From Stagonosporopsis chrysanthemi (lineage: Eukaryota > Ascomycota > Dothideomycetes > Pleosporales > Didymellaceae): 63,812 bases of DNA. The position numbers and the translations under genes were made by a program. The notes below the pieces were generated by a model. The model was not told the DNA's origin. It did no database searches and saw only the letters and a program-made list of their open reading frames with translations. The stretch is from positions 1 to 63,812 of the forward strand of contig JAFISE010000173.1 of the NCBI GenBank assembly GCA_022560025.1, written 5' to 3'. Positions 55,401 through 63,812 of the stretch are shown one piece after another; position 1 is the first letter of the stretch, and each line of letters opens with the position of its first letter.

Positions 55401-58331
55401 ATGACCACCGCAACCACCAAGATGACGCTCGTTGACTGGCTGGACGACCTGTGCGTTCGCTTCATCGTCAACCTGCCGCAAGAAGAACTGCTCTCCGTCG
55501 AGCGCATATGCTTCCAGATCGAGGAAGCCCAATGGTTCTACGAAGACTTCATCCGCCCGCTGGACCCCCACGGCCTGCCGTCGATGCACCTGCGCAAGTT
55601 TTCGCAGCTCATGTTCCAGCACTGCCCGCTGTTCTCGGCCTACTCGGCGGAGCTGCACCAGCAGGCTTACGACCAGTTCCTCGCCTACAAGACGCGCGTG
55701 CCCGTCCGCGGCGCCATCATGCTGAACCAGGACATGACCCATGCCGTGCTGGTCAAGGGCTGGAAGAAGGGCGCCAAGTGGAGCTTCCCTCGAGGCAAGA
55801 TCAACAAGGAAGAGGACGACCTCGATTGCGCCGTCAGAGAGGTATGGGAAGAGACTGGCTACGACTTGAACGAGGCTGGCCTGGTGCTGTCCAAGGAGCA
55901 GATGAAGAGCATCACCGTCACGATGCGCGAGCAGAGCATGATGTTGTACGTCTTTCGAGGCGTGCCCATGGATACCTACTTCGAGCCGCGCACAAGGAAG
56001 GAAATCTCCAAGATTGACTGGTACAAGCTGACCGACTTGCCCACCGTGAGGCGGAAAAACCAGGCACAGCCGCAGGGCACCGGGCAGGATCTGATCAAAG
56101 AGAGCAGCTTCTACATGGTCGCGCCTTTTCTTGGACCGCTGAGGTCGTGGATCAAGCTCCAACACAAGCTCGACAAGCAAAGAGCTCGATCAGGGCAGCA
56201 CGTGGCACCACCGCCTGCGATTACAGACGACGAGGACCTCCCAGCTGACGTGTACAATGAGCCAGAACTCCAAGGTCCCATGCAGCCTCTCGATGACAGC
56301 TTCGCAAACCTGGTCGCACGATTAGGACAGAGCCAACCTCAAGAGCTAGCTGCGCAGTCTCAGCAGTCCGTGGACCCGGCAGCAGAGCTCAAGAAGCTGC
56401 TGAGCGTAGGCAGAGGCTTTTCAGCACCAGCTCCACCTGTGGAAGCACCAGGTGGTCAGTCCCAGACGAATCCTTTCTTAGCCATGCTGCAAGGGGGCAG
56501 CGGTCGTGGCGGCCCATCAAACTCCTTGCCACAGACGCCGTTTGAACAGATGATACATACCCCACTGCATCCTCCACAGCTTCCGCATGGGCAGCACCAC
56601 CCAATGCCACCGCAGATGGGCCCCCCGCCTTCATTCCCCTTTCCATCACACGCGAATCTGCAGTCTCTGGGGCACCAGCACCCGCAGGACATGCCACTGC
56701 ACCTCCCACACCATTTTATGCCACCTCCTCCACCGCCGAACCAGCACTTCCAGCAGCCAGGATATGGTCAGCAACCACTGCAGCCCGGCCAATTCACTGG
56801 TGCGCCAGGGAGAGGACCAGAAGTCCCTGCCGCGTCTGGTCTGCCAACACCAAAGCTCACTGCACACGCTCTGGGGCTGCTCAACTCCTTCAAGATCAGC
56901 GATCAGAAGCCAACGCCGCCGCAGCCTCACGCCTCAATCCAGCAGCCGCAGTATAGCACGCCCAGAATGCCGCAGCCGCATCTGCAACATCCTCCTCACG
57001 AGCTTGTGTCGCCTCCACAAATGACCAGCCCTCCCAGTTACCAGTCACCACCGCTTAGCCAACCACAGCCAAAGCCAAGGACTGTTCACCAGGACTCTCT
57101 CCTCACCCTGTTCAGTGCAACCCCGCCAGCAAAGTCTCCTGCGCCTGTTGAGCCAGCTGAGCTGTCGGCACAACCTTTGACACCCGGCTTCATGCAGGCT
57201 CAACCAGCAGCGAATGCAGCCAAGCCGCCCAACCAAAGCCTGCTTGATCTCTTCACAAACCAACACAAGCCGAGCCTCACCTCAGCGACTGTCAGCGGGC
57301 CAGTCAATGCTCCGGACTTTGATACGGTGAAGAGACGCAGACAGTTGTCTGTCAATGGCAACTCTCGCGGCCCATCTCCTGCGAGCCACGCAACTTCAGA
57401 GGTCACTGTTATTGCTGCCTCCAAGCACGCTCAACAAATGCACGGAGATGTACGCACAGCACCTGCGCCGGTGTTCCAGCCGCAGATCCTGAAGCGGCCC
57501 CAGCAAGGTGCTCCCGCCCCCGGCTCGACCGCGCAGGCGCAGAATCTACTGGATATGTTCAAAGTCACATCACCCCAGCCTGCGGCCGCCCGTCCTGACG
57601 TCGCTCCTGCGCCCACAGCTCAAGCACAGAACCTGCTGGACATGTTCAAAGGCCCGTCACCCCAACCGGCAGCGGCACGACCAGCGCAGTCGGACAGCTT
57701 GCTCGCAATGTTCAAGGGAGCCTCACCTCAGGTTGCAACTGCTCAGCCAGCACCTGCGACGCAACCTACTTCCGGCCGACCGCCACCCGCGCAGGCCCAG
57801 GATTTGTTGAACTTGTTCAAGAGTCCATCGCCACAGCCGCCTCCGCAGGCGGTCTCAGCTCCACGAGCGCCATCAACCGCCTCACCAGCCACCCTCCCGG
57901 CGCAACCCGCTGGGTTCGACCGTCGCGAGTCCATGCCCTCAGAGCAGCGTAACGCCCTACTCGGCCTCTTCAACAAGGCATCCCCTCAGCCTGCGCACCG
58001 CGCTCCACTCCAGCAGTCTCACAGTCCCCTTTCGTTCACCAGAACCCCAAATTCGCCGACACCCAAGACTGTCATGTCCGGCATTGTCAGCCCAGTGAGT
58101 CCGCTGCAGCAGGGGAGCCGCACAGGCACACCCGCCGATCTCTCGAGGAGTAGAATTTCAAGCATCGGCGAGCCAGTATCTGAGCTTCATGGTTCGCAGG
58201 GAGGCCAGATTCAGGACATGACTGGCAGTGCGCGGTTGGGCGAGGCCGTCAGCAGCGGACCAAAGAGCCCCGTCGATAAAACGTTCTTGCTCGGCTTCTT
58301 GGAGGATGTCGCTAGGCGCGGACGGAAGTAA
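55401..58331 (+). CDS. DCP2: mRNA-decapping enzyme Dcp2
   Basis: Single exon, 976 aa, from ATG at 55401 (MTTATTKMTLVDWLDDL); an in-frame extension to 55368 starts with GTG. The N-terminal regulatory domain (VRFIVNLPQEELLSVERICFQ) and Nudix domain follow. The Nudix box is GKINKEEDDLDCAVREVWEETGYDL with its catalytic glutamates, and Box B is RKEISKIDWYKLTDLP. Dcp2 removes the m7G cap, feeding mRNA to 5'-3' decay in P-bodies. From residue 260 the protein is a long Pro/Gln-rich disordered tail. It is studded with LLxxF/LLxLF helical leucine motifs near residues 490, 564, 612, 714, 743, 765, 800, 851 and 961. In yeast such motifs bind Edc3 and Pat1. Confidence 0.96.
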   Translation: MTTATTKMTLVDWLDDLCVRFIVNLPQEELLSVERICFQIEEAQWFYEDFIRPLDPHGLPSMHLRKFSQLMFQHCPLFSAYSAELHQQAYDQFLAYKTRVPVRGAIMLNQDMTHAVLVKGWKKGAKWSFPRGKINKEEDDLDCAVREVWEETGYDLNEAGLVLSKEQMKSITVTMREQSMMLYVFRGVPMDTYFEPRTRKEISKIDWYKLTDLPTVRRKNQAQPQGTGQDLIKESSFYMVAPFLGPLRSWIKLQHKLDKQRARSGQHVAPPPAITDDEDLPADVYNEPELQGPMQPLDDSFANLVARLGQSQPQELAAQSQQSVDPAAELKKLLSVGRGFSAPAPPVEAPGGQSQTNPFLAMLQGGSGRGGPSNSLPQTPFEQMIHTPLHPPQLPHGQHHPMPPQMGPPPSFPFPSHANLQSLGHQHPQDMPLHLPHHFMPPPPPPNQHFQQPGYGQQPLQPGQFTGAPGRGPEVPAASGLPTPKLTAHALGLLNSFKISDQKPTPPQPHASIQQPQYSTPRMPQPHLQHPPHELVSPPQMTSPPSYQSPPLSQPQPKPRTVHQDSLLTLFSATPPAKSPAPVEPAELSAQPLTPGFMQAQPAANAAKPPNQSLLDLFTNQHKPSLTSATVSGPVNAPDFDTVKRRRQLSVNGNSRGPSPASHATSEVTVIAASKHAQQMHGDVRTAPAPVFQPQILKRPQQGAPAPGSTAQAQNLLDMFKVTSPQPAAARPDVAPAPTAQAQNLLDMFKGPSPQPAAARPAQSDSLLAMFKGASPQVATAQPAPATQPTSGRPPPAQAQDLLNLFKSPSPQPPPQAVSAPRAPSTASPATLPAQPAGFDRRESMPSEQRNALLGLFNKASPQPAHRAPLQQSHSPLSFTRTPNSPTPKTVMSGIVSPVSPLQQGSRTGTPADLSRSRISSIGEPVSELHGSQGGQIQDMTGSARLGEAVSSGPKSPVDKTFLLGFLEDVARRGRK
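57541..57850 (+). repeat. In-protein repeat of LLxMFK modules in Dcp2
   Basis: Four adjacent copies of an approximately 20-37 residue module each contain QNLLDMFK, QNLLDMFK, DSLLAMFK and QDLLNLFK, followed by xxSPQP. The DNA is not identical between copies, so the array is old or selected at protein level. Confidence 0.8.
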
Positions 58332-59262
58332 GAATTGCATTGGGGCACTTGGCGTTTGGAATCCAGTAACATCTGGCGGTTATTCTTATTCATAGGCACA
58401 TACAGCGAATTGCATGTCCACGGACTCGATGAACACCGGACAGAGCAATGATTGTGCCCAGACAACAATGACTTGTATGCTTCTACGTTGTCAAGGCCAT
58501 GATATATTTAAATGCTTGCAATTCAGCCATTGGCAGCCAGTGGGCAACAAAAGGTGTTGATCACCGAACAACGTCCTGAACCCCCAAATTTGATACACTC
58601 CCACGGTTCAGCTTCTTGCATCTGACCAACATGTGGACACTCGAATTATGTGCTCTCACCCCTAGAGCACCGTACCATAACATCTAAACATCCACACAAA
58701 CCGCATCATGCTGTACCATGAATGCATACAGCCGCAACCGATAGTACTTGACGGCACTAGGCCGTTCTGAGCAGTGAGTGGCGCGGTGAGGCGAGCGGCC
58801 AGGCACCGAAGCAAACGCGTCGACAGCGCCTGTTTCACACAGAAACCTCAAATCGTGACACAAAGAAGCATTTTTCGACGAGTTTGCTTTGTCCGGTTGG
58901 GCGGACGGCAGCATTGGAAGGGACACGGTGTTGGCTTTGGGCCGTTCGGCTGGCTTTCGATGATGTGTTGACTGGATTAGTGAAGGTCTACCGCGGGTTT
59001 CCAAAGGTTTCCATTTGGTGTTGCGGGAAGGCGCGCTAAGAGGTGCTTGGCCGGACCCACACCTTGAGGCAACCTGGACTGGAGCTATTCACCGTCACCG
59101 ACGCCCGGAGCTTCTACTTAAACTACCACGCCCGCCTGCACTCCACTCATCATCCCCATCACCCGCCACCACCCACCAACTCTCTCACGCTGCAGTTCCT
59201 GGCAGCACTCTCCATACAGTACACATAGTCCACCGCAGCACATAATTAGATAAAGCACCACA
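58332..59262. other. DCP2 3' flank and CDC48 promoter
   Basis: About 930 bp. The last 130 bp before CDC48 is strongly pyrimidine-rich (runs of CACCC and CTCTC), as in highly expressed fungal genes, and may be the 5' UTR. No gene seen. Confidence 0.45.
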
Positions 59263-61928
59263 ATGTCCGCCGAGCCAGACCACACCGCGCAGAAGCCGGA
59301 CCTCTCCAAGTAAGTTTGCTTGCCACAACAGCATGTCAGTGAAAACGAGGTGCTAATCAGATCGCAGGGACCCTTCAGGCGCTGAGCCCAAGGGCGTACG
59401 TGCAGCTCGACATGATGCTGAGGTTACAGCCGCTAACCCGCCACAGGACGACGAGATCGCAACAGCCATTCTCAAGAAGAAGAAGAAGCCCAACTCCCTC
59501 ATGTAAGCACCTCCAGCAAGTGCACGAAAAGCAAGCCACTGACTTGTCCAGCGTCACTGATGCCGTCAACGATGACAACTCGATTATCGCCCTCTCCAAC
59601 AACACCATGGAGACGCTCCAGCTTTTCCGCGGTGACACCGTGCTCGTCAAGGGCAAAAAGCGCAAGGACACAGTCTTGATCGTACTGGCAGATGACGACC
59701 TCGACGACGGCTCAGCGCGGATAAACCGTGTTGTTCGCCACAACCTGCGAGTCAAGCACGGTGATGTGATCACCATCCACCCATGCCCCGACATCAAATA
59801 CGTACGTGTCATTTCCGCAACTATCGCAGAGATCCAACACTAACCACTCTCACAGGCCAAGCGCATCGCAGTGCTTCCTATCGCAGACACAGTCGAGGGC
59901 ATCACCGGCTCATTATTCGACGTTTTCCTTGCCCCATACTTCCGCGAGGCCTACCGACCTGTACGACAGGGCGACACATTCACCGCGCGCGGTGGTATGC
60001 GACAAGTAGAGTTCAAGGTTGTCGAGGTCGACCCCCCAGAGTTCGGTATCGTCGCACAAGATACCGTCATCCACTGCGAAGGCGAGCCGATTCAGCGCGA
60101 GGATGAGGAGGGCAACCTCAACGAGGTCGGGTACGACGACATTGGTGGCTGCCGCAAGCAGATGGCACAGATCCGCGAGCTCGTCGAGCTGCCGCTGAGA
60201 CATCCCCAGCTGTTCAAGTCGATCGGTATCAAGCCGCCTCGCGGTATCCTCATGTACGGTCCTCCGGGTACCGGTAAGACGCTGATGGCTCGTGCCGTGG
60301 CCAACGAGACCGGCGCCTTCTTCTTCCTGATCAACGGCCCCGAGATCATGTCGAAGATGGCCGGTGAGTCCGAGTCGAACCTGCGTAAGGCTTTCGAGGA
60401 GGCTGAGAAGAACTCCCCCGCCATCATCTTCATCGACGAGATCGACTCGATCGCACCCAAGCGTGACAAGACCAACGGTGAAGTCGAGCGCCGTGTCGTC
60501 TCGCAGCTGCTCACACTCATGGACGGCATGAAGGCGCGCTCCAACGTGGTCGTCATGGCCGCAACTAACCGCCCCAACTCGATCGACCCCGCCCTCCGTC
60601 GTTTCGGCCGCTTCGACCGTGAGGTCGACATTGGTATTCCCGACCCGACCGGCCGTCTCGAGATCATGCAGATCCACACCAAGAACATGAAGCTCGGCGA
60701 CGACGTCGACCTTCAGGTCATTGCCGCCGAGACTCACGGTTACGTCGGTTCTGATTTGGCTTCCCTCTGCTCGGAGGCTGCCATGCAGCAGATTCGTGAG
60801 AAGATGGATCTGATTGATTTGGACGAGGACACAATTGACGCCGAGGTGCTCGATTCTCTCGGTGTCACCATGGAGAACTTCCGCTTCGCTCTCGGCATCT
60901 CCAACCCCTCCGCTCTTCGCGAGGTTGCCGTTGTCGAGGTTCCCAACGTCCGATGGGAGGACATTGGTGGTCTCGAGGAAGTCAAGCGCGAGCTCATCGA
61001 GTCGGTGCAGTACCCCGTGGACCACCCCGAGAAGTTCCTCAAGTTCGGCATGTCGCCTTCGCGTGGTGTGCTGTTCTACGGTCCTCCCGGTACTGGTAAG
61101 ACGCTGCTCGCCAAGGCTGTTGCCAACGAGTGCGCTGCCAACTTCATCTCGGTCAAGGGCCCCGAACTGCTCTCCATGTGGTTCGGTGAGTCTGAGAGCA
61201 ACATCCGTGACATTTTCGACAAGGCGCGCGCCGCCGCACCCTGCGTCGTATTCCTCGACGAGCTCGACTCGATCGCCAAGTCTCGTGGCGGTTCTCAGGG
61301 CGATGCTGGCGGTGCTTCTGACCGTGTCGTCAACCAGCTGCTTACCGAGATGGACGGCATGACATCGAAGAAGAACGTCTTCGTCATCGGCGCCACCAAC
61401 CGACCGGAGCAGCTCGACAACGCGCTGTGCCGTCCCGGACGTCTGGACACGCTCGTGTACGTCCCTCTGCCTGACCAGGCTTCCCGTGTCAGCATTCTCA
61501 AGGCACAGCTCCGCAAGACGCCTGTGGCTGCGGATATCGACATTGACTTCATTGCATCCAACACACACGGCTTCTCAGGTGCCGATCTTGGGTTCGTGAC
61601 GCAGCGTGCTGTCAAGCTCGCCATCAAGCAGTCGATTGCTCTCGACATTGAGCGTCGCAAGGCTGCCGAGGCGGCGGGCGAGGACATTGAGATGCTGGAC
61701 GACGCCGAGGACGCGGTTCCGGAGCTCACCAAGGCGCACTTTGAGGAGGCGATGCGGTCTGCTCGTCGGTCGGTGACGGACGTGGAGATTCGCCGGTACG
61801 AGGCGTTTGCGCAGTCGATGAAGAACTCTGGCGGGTCGAGCTTCTTCCGGTTCCCGGACGGCGAGCAGGCGTCGAATGAGCAGAACTCGTTTGGCAATGC
61901 GGGCGAAGACGAGGACCTGTACAACTAG
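59263..61928 (+). CDS. CDC48: AAA ATPase Cdc48/p97
   Basis: Five exons, 59263-59309, 59368-59395, 59447-59502, 59552-59801 and 59856-61928 (introns 49-58 nt), give 817 aa, the normal Cdc48 size. The N domain covers exons 1-5 start (SLIVTDAVNDDNSIIALSNN, GDTVLVKGKKRKDTV). D1 has Walker A GPPGTGKT near residue 262 and Walker B IIFIDEIDSIAP; D2 has GPPGTGKT near residue 536 and VVFLDELDSIAK. The ISNPSALREVAVVEVPNV linker joins them. The C-terminus ends EDEDLYN, the site for PUB/PUL cofactors and phosphorylation. Cdc48 segregates ubiquitylated proteins from membranes and complexes. All four introns lie in the first 600 bp, with one exon of only 28 nt. Confidence 0.98.
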
Positions 61929-62323
61929 GGGGTGGTTGACGGGTGGGTGGATGAATGAAGCGTGATGATCGTGTCTCATATGGATATGGGAAGATGGATG
62001 GGTGCGGGTGATTGGCGCCTACGAGTACTGCGGTGCTATGAGCATGCTTGAATGAATGACGTTTAGTTTTGATGTTGAGTGTTTGTTGATTGTGATGTCT
62101 GGTGAAGTGTTGTCTTGCTGTGATGTCTGGTGAAGTGTTGTCTTGCTGTGATGTCTGGTGAAGTGTTGTCTTGCTGTGATGTCTGGTGAAGTGTTGTCTT
62201 GTTGTGATTATTTGGTCAAGTGTTCTATGGTATCATTGACGTCGTCGAGTTCTTATTGTCTCTGCTCTTCTCCTCTGTTGTTCTCTTCTCTCGTGTCTCG
62301 TCTCTCATGTCTCGTGTCTCGCC
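61929..62323. other. 3' flank of CDC48
   Basis: Convergent region with the small unknown gene. It holds the 28-nt repeat and a pyrimidine-rich TCTCGTGTCTCG tract at about 62270-62325. Confidence 0.45.
62093..62204 (+). repeat. 28-nt tandem repeat downstream of CDC48
   Basis: Four perfect copies of a 28-nt unit (TGATGTCTGGTGAAGTGTTG followed by TCTTGCTG) start at 62093, 62121, 62149 and 62177. A degenerate fifth copy runs to about 62225. It lies 165 bp past the CDC48 stop, so it may be in the 3' UTR. Confidence 0.92.
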
Positions 62324-62773
62324 TCACTCGGCCTCGATAACAACGACCCTCTCCAACTCCCTCCTCACAACGCGACTCCCCTCCTTGACGACCTGGTCGT
62401 CAAGCCTCAACACCACGCCCCCTTGGTCGTCTCTCTCCCCTTCCCCCTCGCCGTCCTCCCCTTCCCCTGCATTCACACTCCCAATCCCAATGCCACTCCC
62501 ACTCCCACTCCCGCTCCCACTCCCAGCCATGCACGCCCTCACCCTCTCCATGGCCATGCCATAGGCTTCTCCCGCGGTGGTGGCCTGGCCCGTGCGAAAC
62601 AGGTCGGTGATGTAGGCGCGCAGGTTGGCCTGGAAGCCCGTCGACTGCAGCAGCTGGGTCAGGGTGGCTTCGATGGCGCGGATGCCGCCGCTGCTGAGGA
62701 GCGCGCTGTAGATGCTGTTGCGCAGGGCTGCGGGCAGGGCGGAGGCGCGCGCCGGCGGGATGGAGACGGACAT
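62324..62773 (-). CDS. Small protein with Gly-Ser repeat, unknown function
   Basis: Single exon, 149 aa, start MSVSIPPARASALPAALRNS. The N-terminal 85 residues look like a helical domain (YSALLSSGGIRAIEATLTQ, FQANLRAYITDLFRTG, AGEAYGMAMERVRACM). Then comes a Gly-Ser run encoded by a CCCACT-type hexanucleotide repeat, and an acidic Gly/Glu segment before a charged C-terminus (VVRRELERVVVIEAE). I do not recognise the family. The even coding composition at the start and end supports a real gene; a rapidly changing repeat in the middle is expected. Confidence 0.62.
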   Translation of the reverse strand: MSVSIPPARASALPAALRNSIYSALLSSGGIRAIEATLTQLLQSTGFQANLRAYITDLFRTGQATTAGEAYGMAMERVRACMAGSGSGSGSGSGIGIGSVNAGEGEDGEGEGERDDQGGVVLRLDDQVVKEGSRVVRRELERVVVIEAE

Positions 62774-62894
62774 TTGGGGTCACGTCAAGTTGAGGGGGGG
62801 GCAGGTTGAGTTGGGGTGGTGGTGGGTCGAGTGAGGTCGAGTCAGGGCTCGGCGATTGCCCAGCTCTAATTCGTTCCTGGCAGTCGGCCGAGCT

Positions 62895-62929
62895 GGGGGG
62901 GGGGGGGGGGGGGGGGGTTTGGGGGGGGT

Positions 62930-62968
<39 letters not shown>

Positions 62969-62969
62969 G

Positions 62970-63008
<39 letters not shown>
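62895..63008 (+). repeat. 114-nt poly-G tract
   Basis: Nearly pure G, broken only by TTT at 62918-62920, T at 62929 and AGC at 62968-62970. The longest pure runs are about 38 nt each. It could form G-quadruplexes. Such length is exceptional and may partly reflect sequencing or assembly error. Confidence 0.85.
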
Positions 63009-63010
<2 letters not shown>

Positions 63011-63324
63011 TCGCGGTGTTTGGGGCGGGCGTGTGGCGGCGGCGGCGGCGGCGGGCGAAACTGTCTGGGCGTGGTTTGGGAGGCGAGCACGTGCGTGGGT
63101 TTGTCGATCAGGACGGAGAGTGATTATGGAGGTACTGCTGTACTGTGGTTCGCCGAGGTGGGAACTGTCGTTGCTAGAGGCCGACTATTGTTATTGATTG
63201 TTTGGTTCGGCGCGCAGATCCTCCTGGAGACAGGCCGAGGTTGCGTGGTGTGGTTGGTGTGGTGTGGTGTCTGATAGTGCCGGTGGTGAGTCGGAGATGA
63301 GGGCAGGCGCAAGGCTGCGTGTGC

Positions 63325-63401
63325 GTGGGCAGTGGGCAGTGGGCAGTGGGCAGTGGGCAGTGGGCAGTGGGCAGTGGGCAGTGGGCAGCGGGCAGCGAGC
63401 A
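63325..63401 (+). repeat. Heptamer array GTGGGCA
   Basis: Nine perfect copies of GTGGGCA from 63325 to 63387, then GCGGGCA and GCGAGCA. Confidence 0.95.
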
Positions 63402-63695
63402 GGAAAGGAGTGTGGGTGAAGAGGGCAGGGCGACGTGCTCGGTGTTGGGTACGGAAGCAGTTCGTGGGTAGGGCTAGAGTATTGGTTCAATGGACATGGG
63501 CGCTCGGGCGTTGCCGCATGGGTGTGGGCGGTCGGCGTGGGCGGTGGGCGGTGCGCTCTAAGCCGCAGTGCCGCAGTGGCCGGCCTGGAGAAGCTGGGCC
63601 TGCGCGCCGCACCAGCTTCGCGGAGGGACACTGCACTGTACTGCTGCACTGCACGCATATCGCCCGCCCTGCCCCCCGCCACTGGAGCTGCCGCC

Positions 63696-63812
63696 TGCCG
63701 TCTGCCGTCTGCCGTCTGCTGTCTGCTGTCTGCTGTCTGCTGTCTGCTGTCTGCTGTCTGCTGTCTGCTGTCTGCTGCCCGCCGTCTGCTGCCCGCCGTC
63801 TGCTGTCTGCTG
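63696..63812 (+). repeat. Heptamer array TGCYGTC at the window end
   Basis: Three TGCCGTC units are followed by about eight TGCTGTC units and then mixed variants with TGCCC interruptions. The array runs to the last base, so its true length is unknown. Confidence 0.93.

Larger units (their letters stand above)
62774..63812. other. Repeat-rich right edge, no gene
   Basis: This last kilobase contains the long G tract and two heptamer arrays listed separately. Open frames across it encode only poly-Gly, poly-Pro or repeat peptides. No gene is supported. Confidence 0.6.

Noticed and set aside
55308..56180. 290-codon minus-strand open frame
   Set aside because: Antisense to DCP2; no conserved features.
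59913..61568. 551-codon minus-strand open frame
   Set aside because: Antisense shadow of the highly biased CDC48 coding sequence.
62806..63197. Poly-Gly and poly-Pro open frames
   Set aside because: Artefacts of the G tract.
63191..63682. 163-codon minus-strand frame with PTAHCPL repeats
   Set aside because: Translation of the GTGGGCA heptamer array and GC-rich flank; no gene evidence.
1..63812. tRNA genes, rRNA genes and CRISPR arrays
   Set aside because: I scanned for B-box-like GGTTCGANTCC sequences and spaced direct repeats and saw none convincing; a tRNAscan run would be decisive.

Overview
This window is nuclear DNA of a filamentous ascomycete (Pezizomycotina), most likely a Dothideomycete; I cannot place it to order. 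The evidence is protein-coding genes on both strands, 39 introns I could resolve (mostly 45-62 nt, GT-AG, with CTAAC/CTGAC-like branch sites), and fungus-specific families: SIN-type Cdc14, a PIR-like wall protein, an SSU1/Mae1-type transporter and a But-like set of secreted Cys/Ser/Thr proteins. I see no bacterial, phage, CRISPR or tRNA features. Most gene models below were rebuilt by joining exons by hand until reading frame and family conservation agreed.

Layout. 1-2.6 kb: an AT-rich edge and a dead GH78 alpha-L-rhamnosidase gene. 2.8-8.3 kb: a WDR44/Dgr2-like WD40 gene (five exons, 905 aa) and the small subunit of ribonucleotide reductase, which is surrounded and invaded by MluI cell-cycle boxes. 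9.6-20.3 kb: a Gln/Pro-rich protein, a PIR-like wall protein, a secreted GMC oxidoreductase, an SSU1-like transporter and a C2H2-type zinc-finger protein. 20.3-24.6 kb: gene-poor, with a minisatellite and a Cys-rich gene interrupted by two stop codons. 24.6-38.2 kb: VPS16, a kinesin-3-type motor, TRM3, a PAP2-family membrane protein and SIN component CDC14. 39-45.6 kb: a divergent aldo-keto reductase/alcohol dehydrogenase pair, an unknown gene, EBP2 and the tiny HSBP1. 46-54.6 kb: a PDI, a thioredoxin, two secreted proteins, TRAPP subunit TRS31 and a DUF4112 protein. 55.4-62.8 kb: DCP2, CDC48 and a small unknown gene. 62.9-63.8 kb: a 114-nt G tract and heptamer repeats.

Most genes are single-copy housekeeping genes (membrane traffic: VPS16, TRS31, WDR44-like; RNA: TRM3, EBP2, DCP2; protein folding and turnover: PDI, thioredoxin, CDC48, HSBP1). 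They are not visibly linked by pathway, and I found no convincing biosynthetic or defence cluster. The most informative observations are the decayed rhamnosidase, the intragenic MCB cluster at RNR2, the leucine-motif expansion in the Dcp2 tail, the interrupted Cys-rich gene with C-to-T-compatible stops, two secreted proteins of unknown function, a possible intronic C/D snoRNA in the WDR44-like gene, and the repeat-rich right edge.
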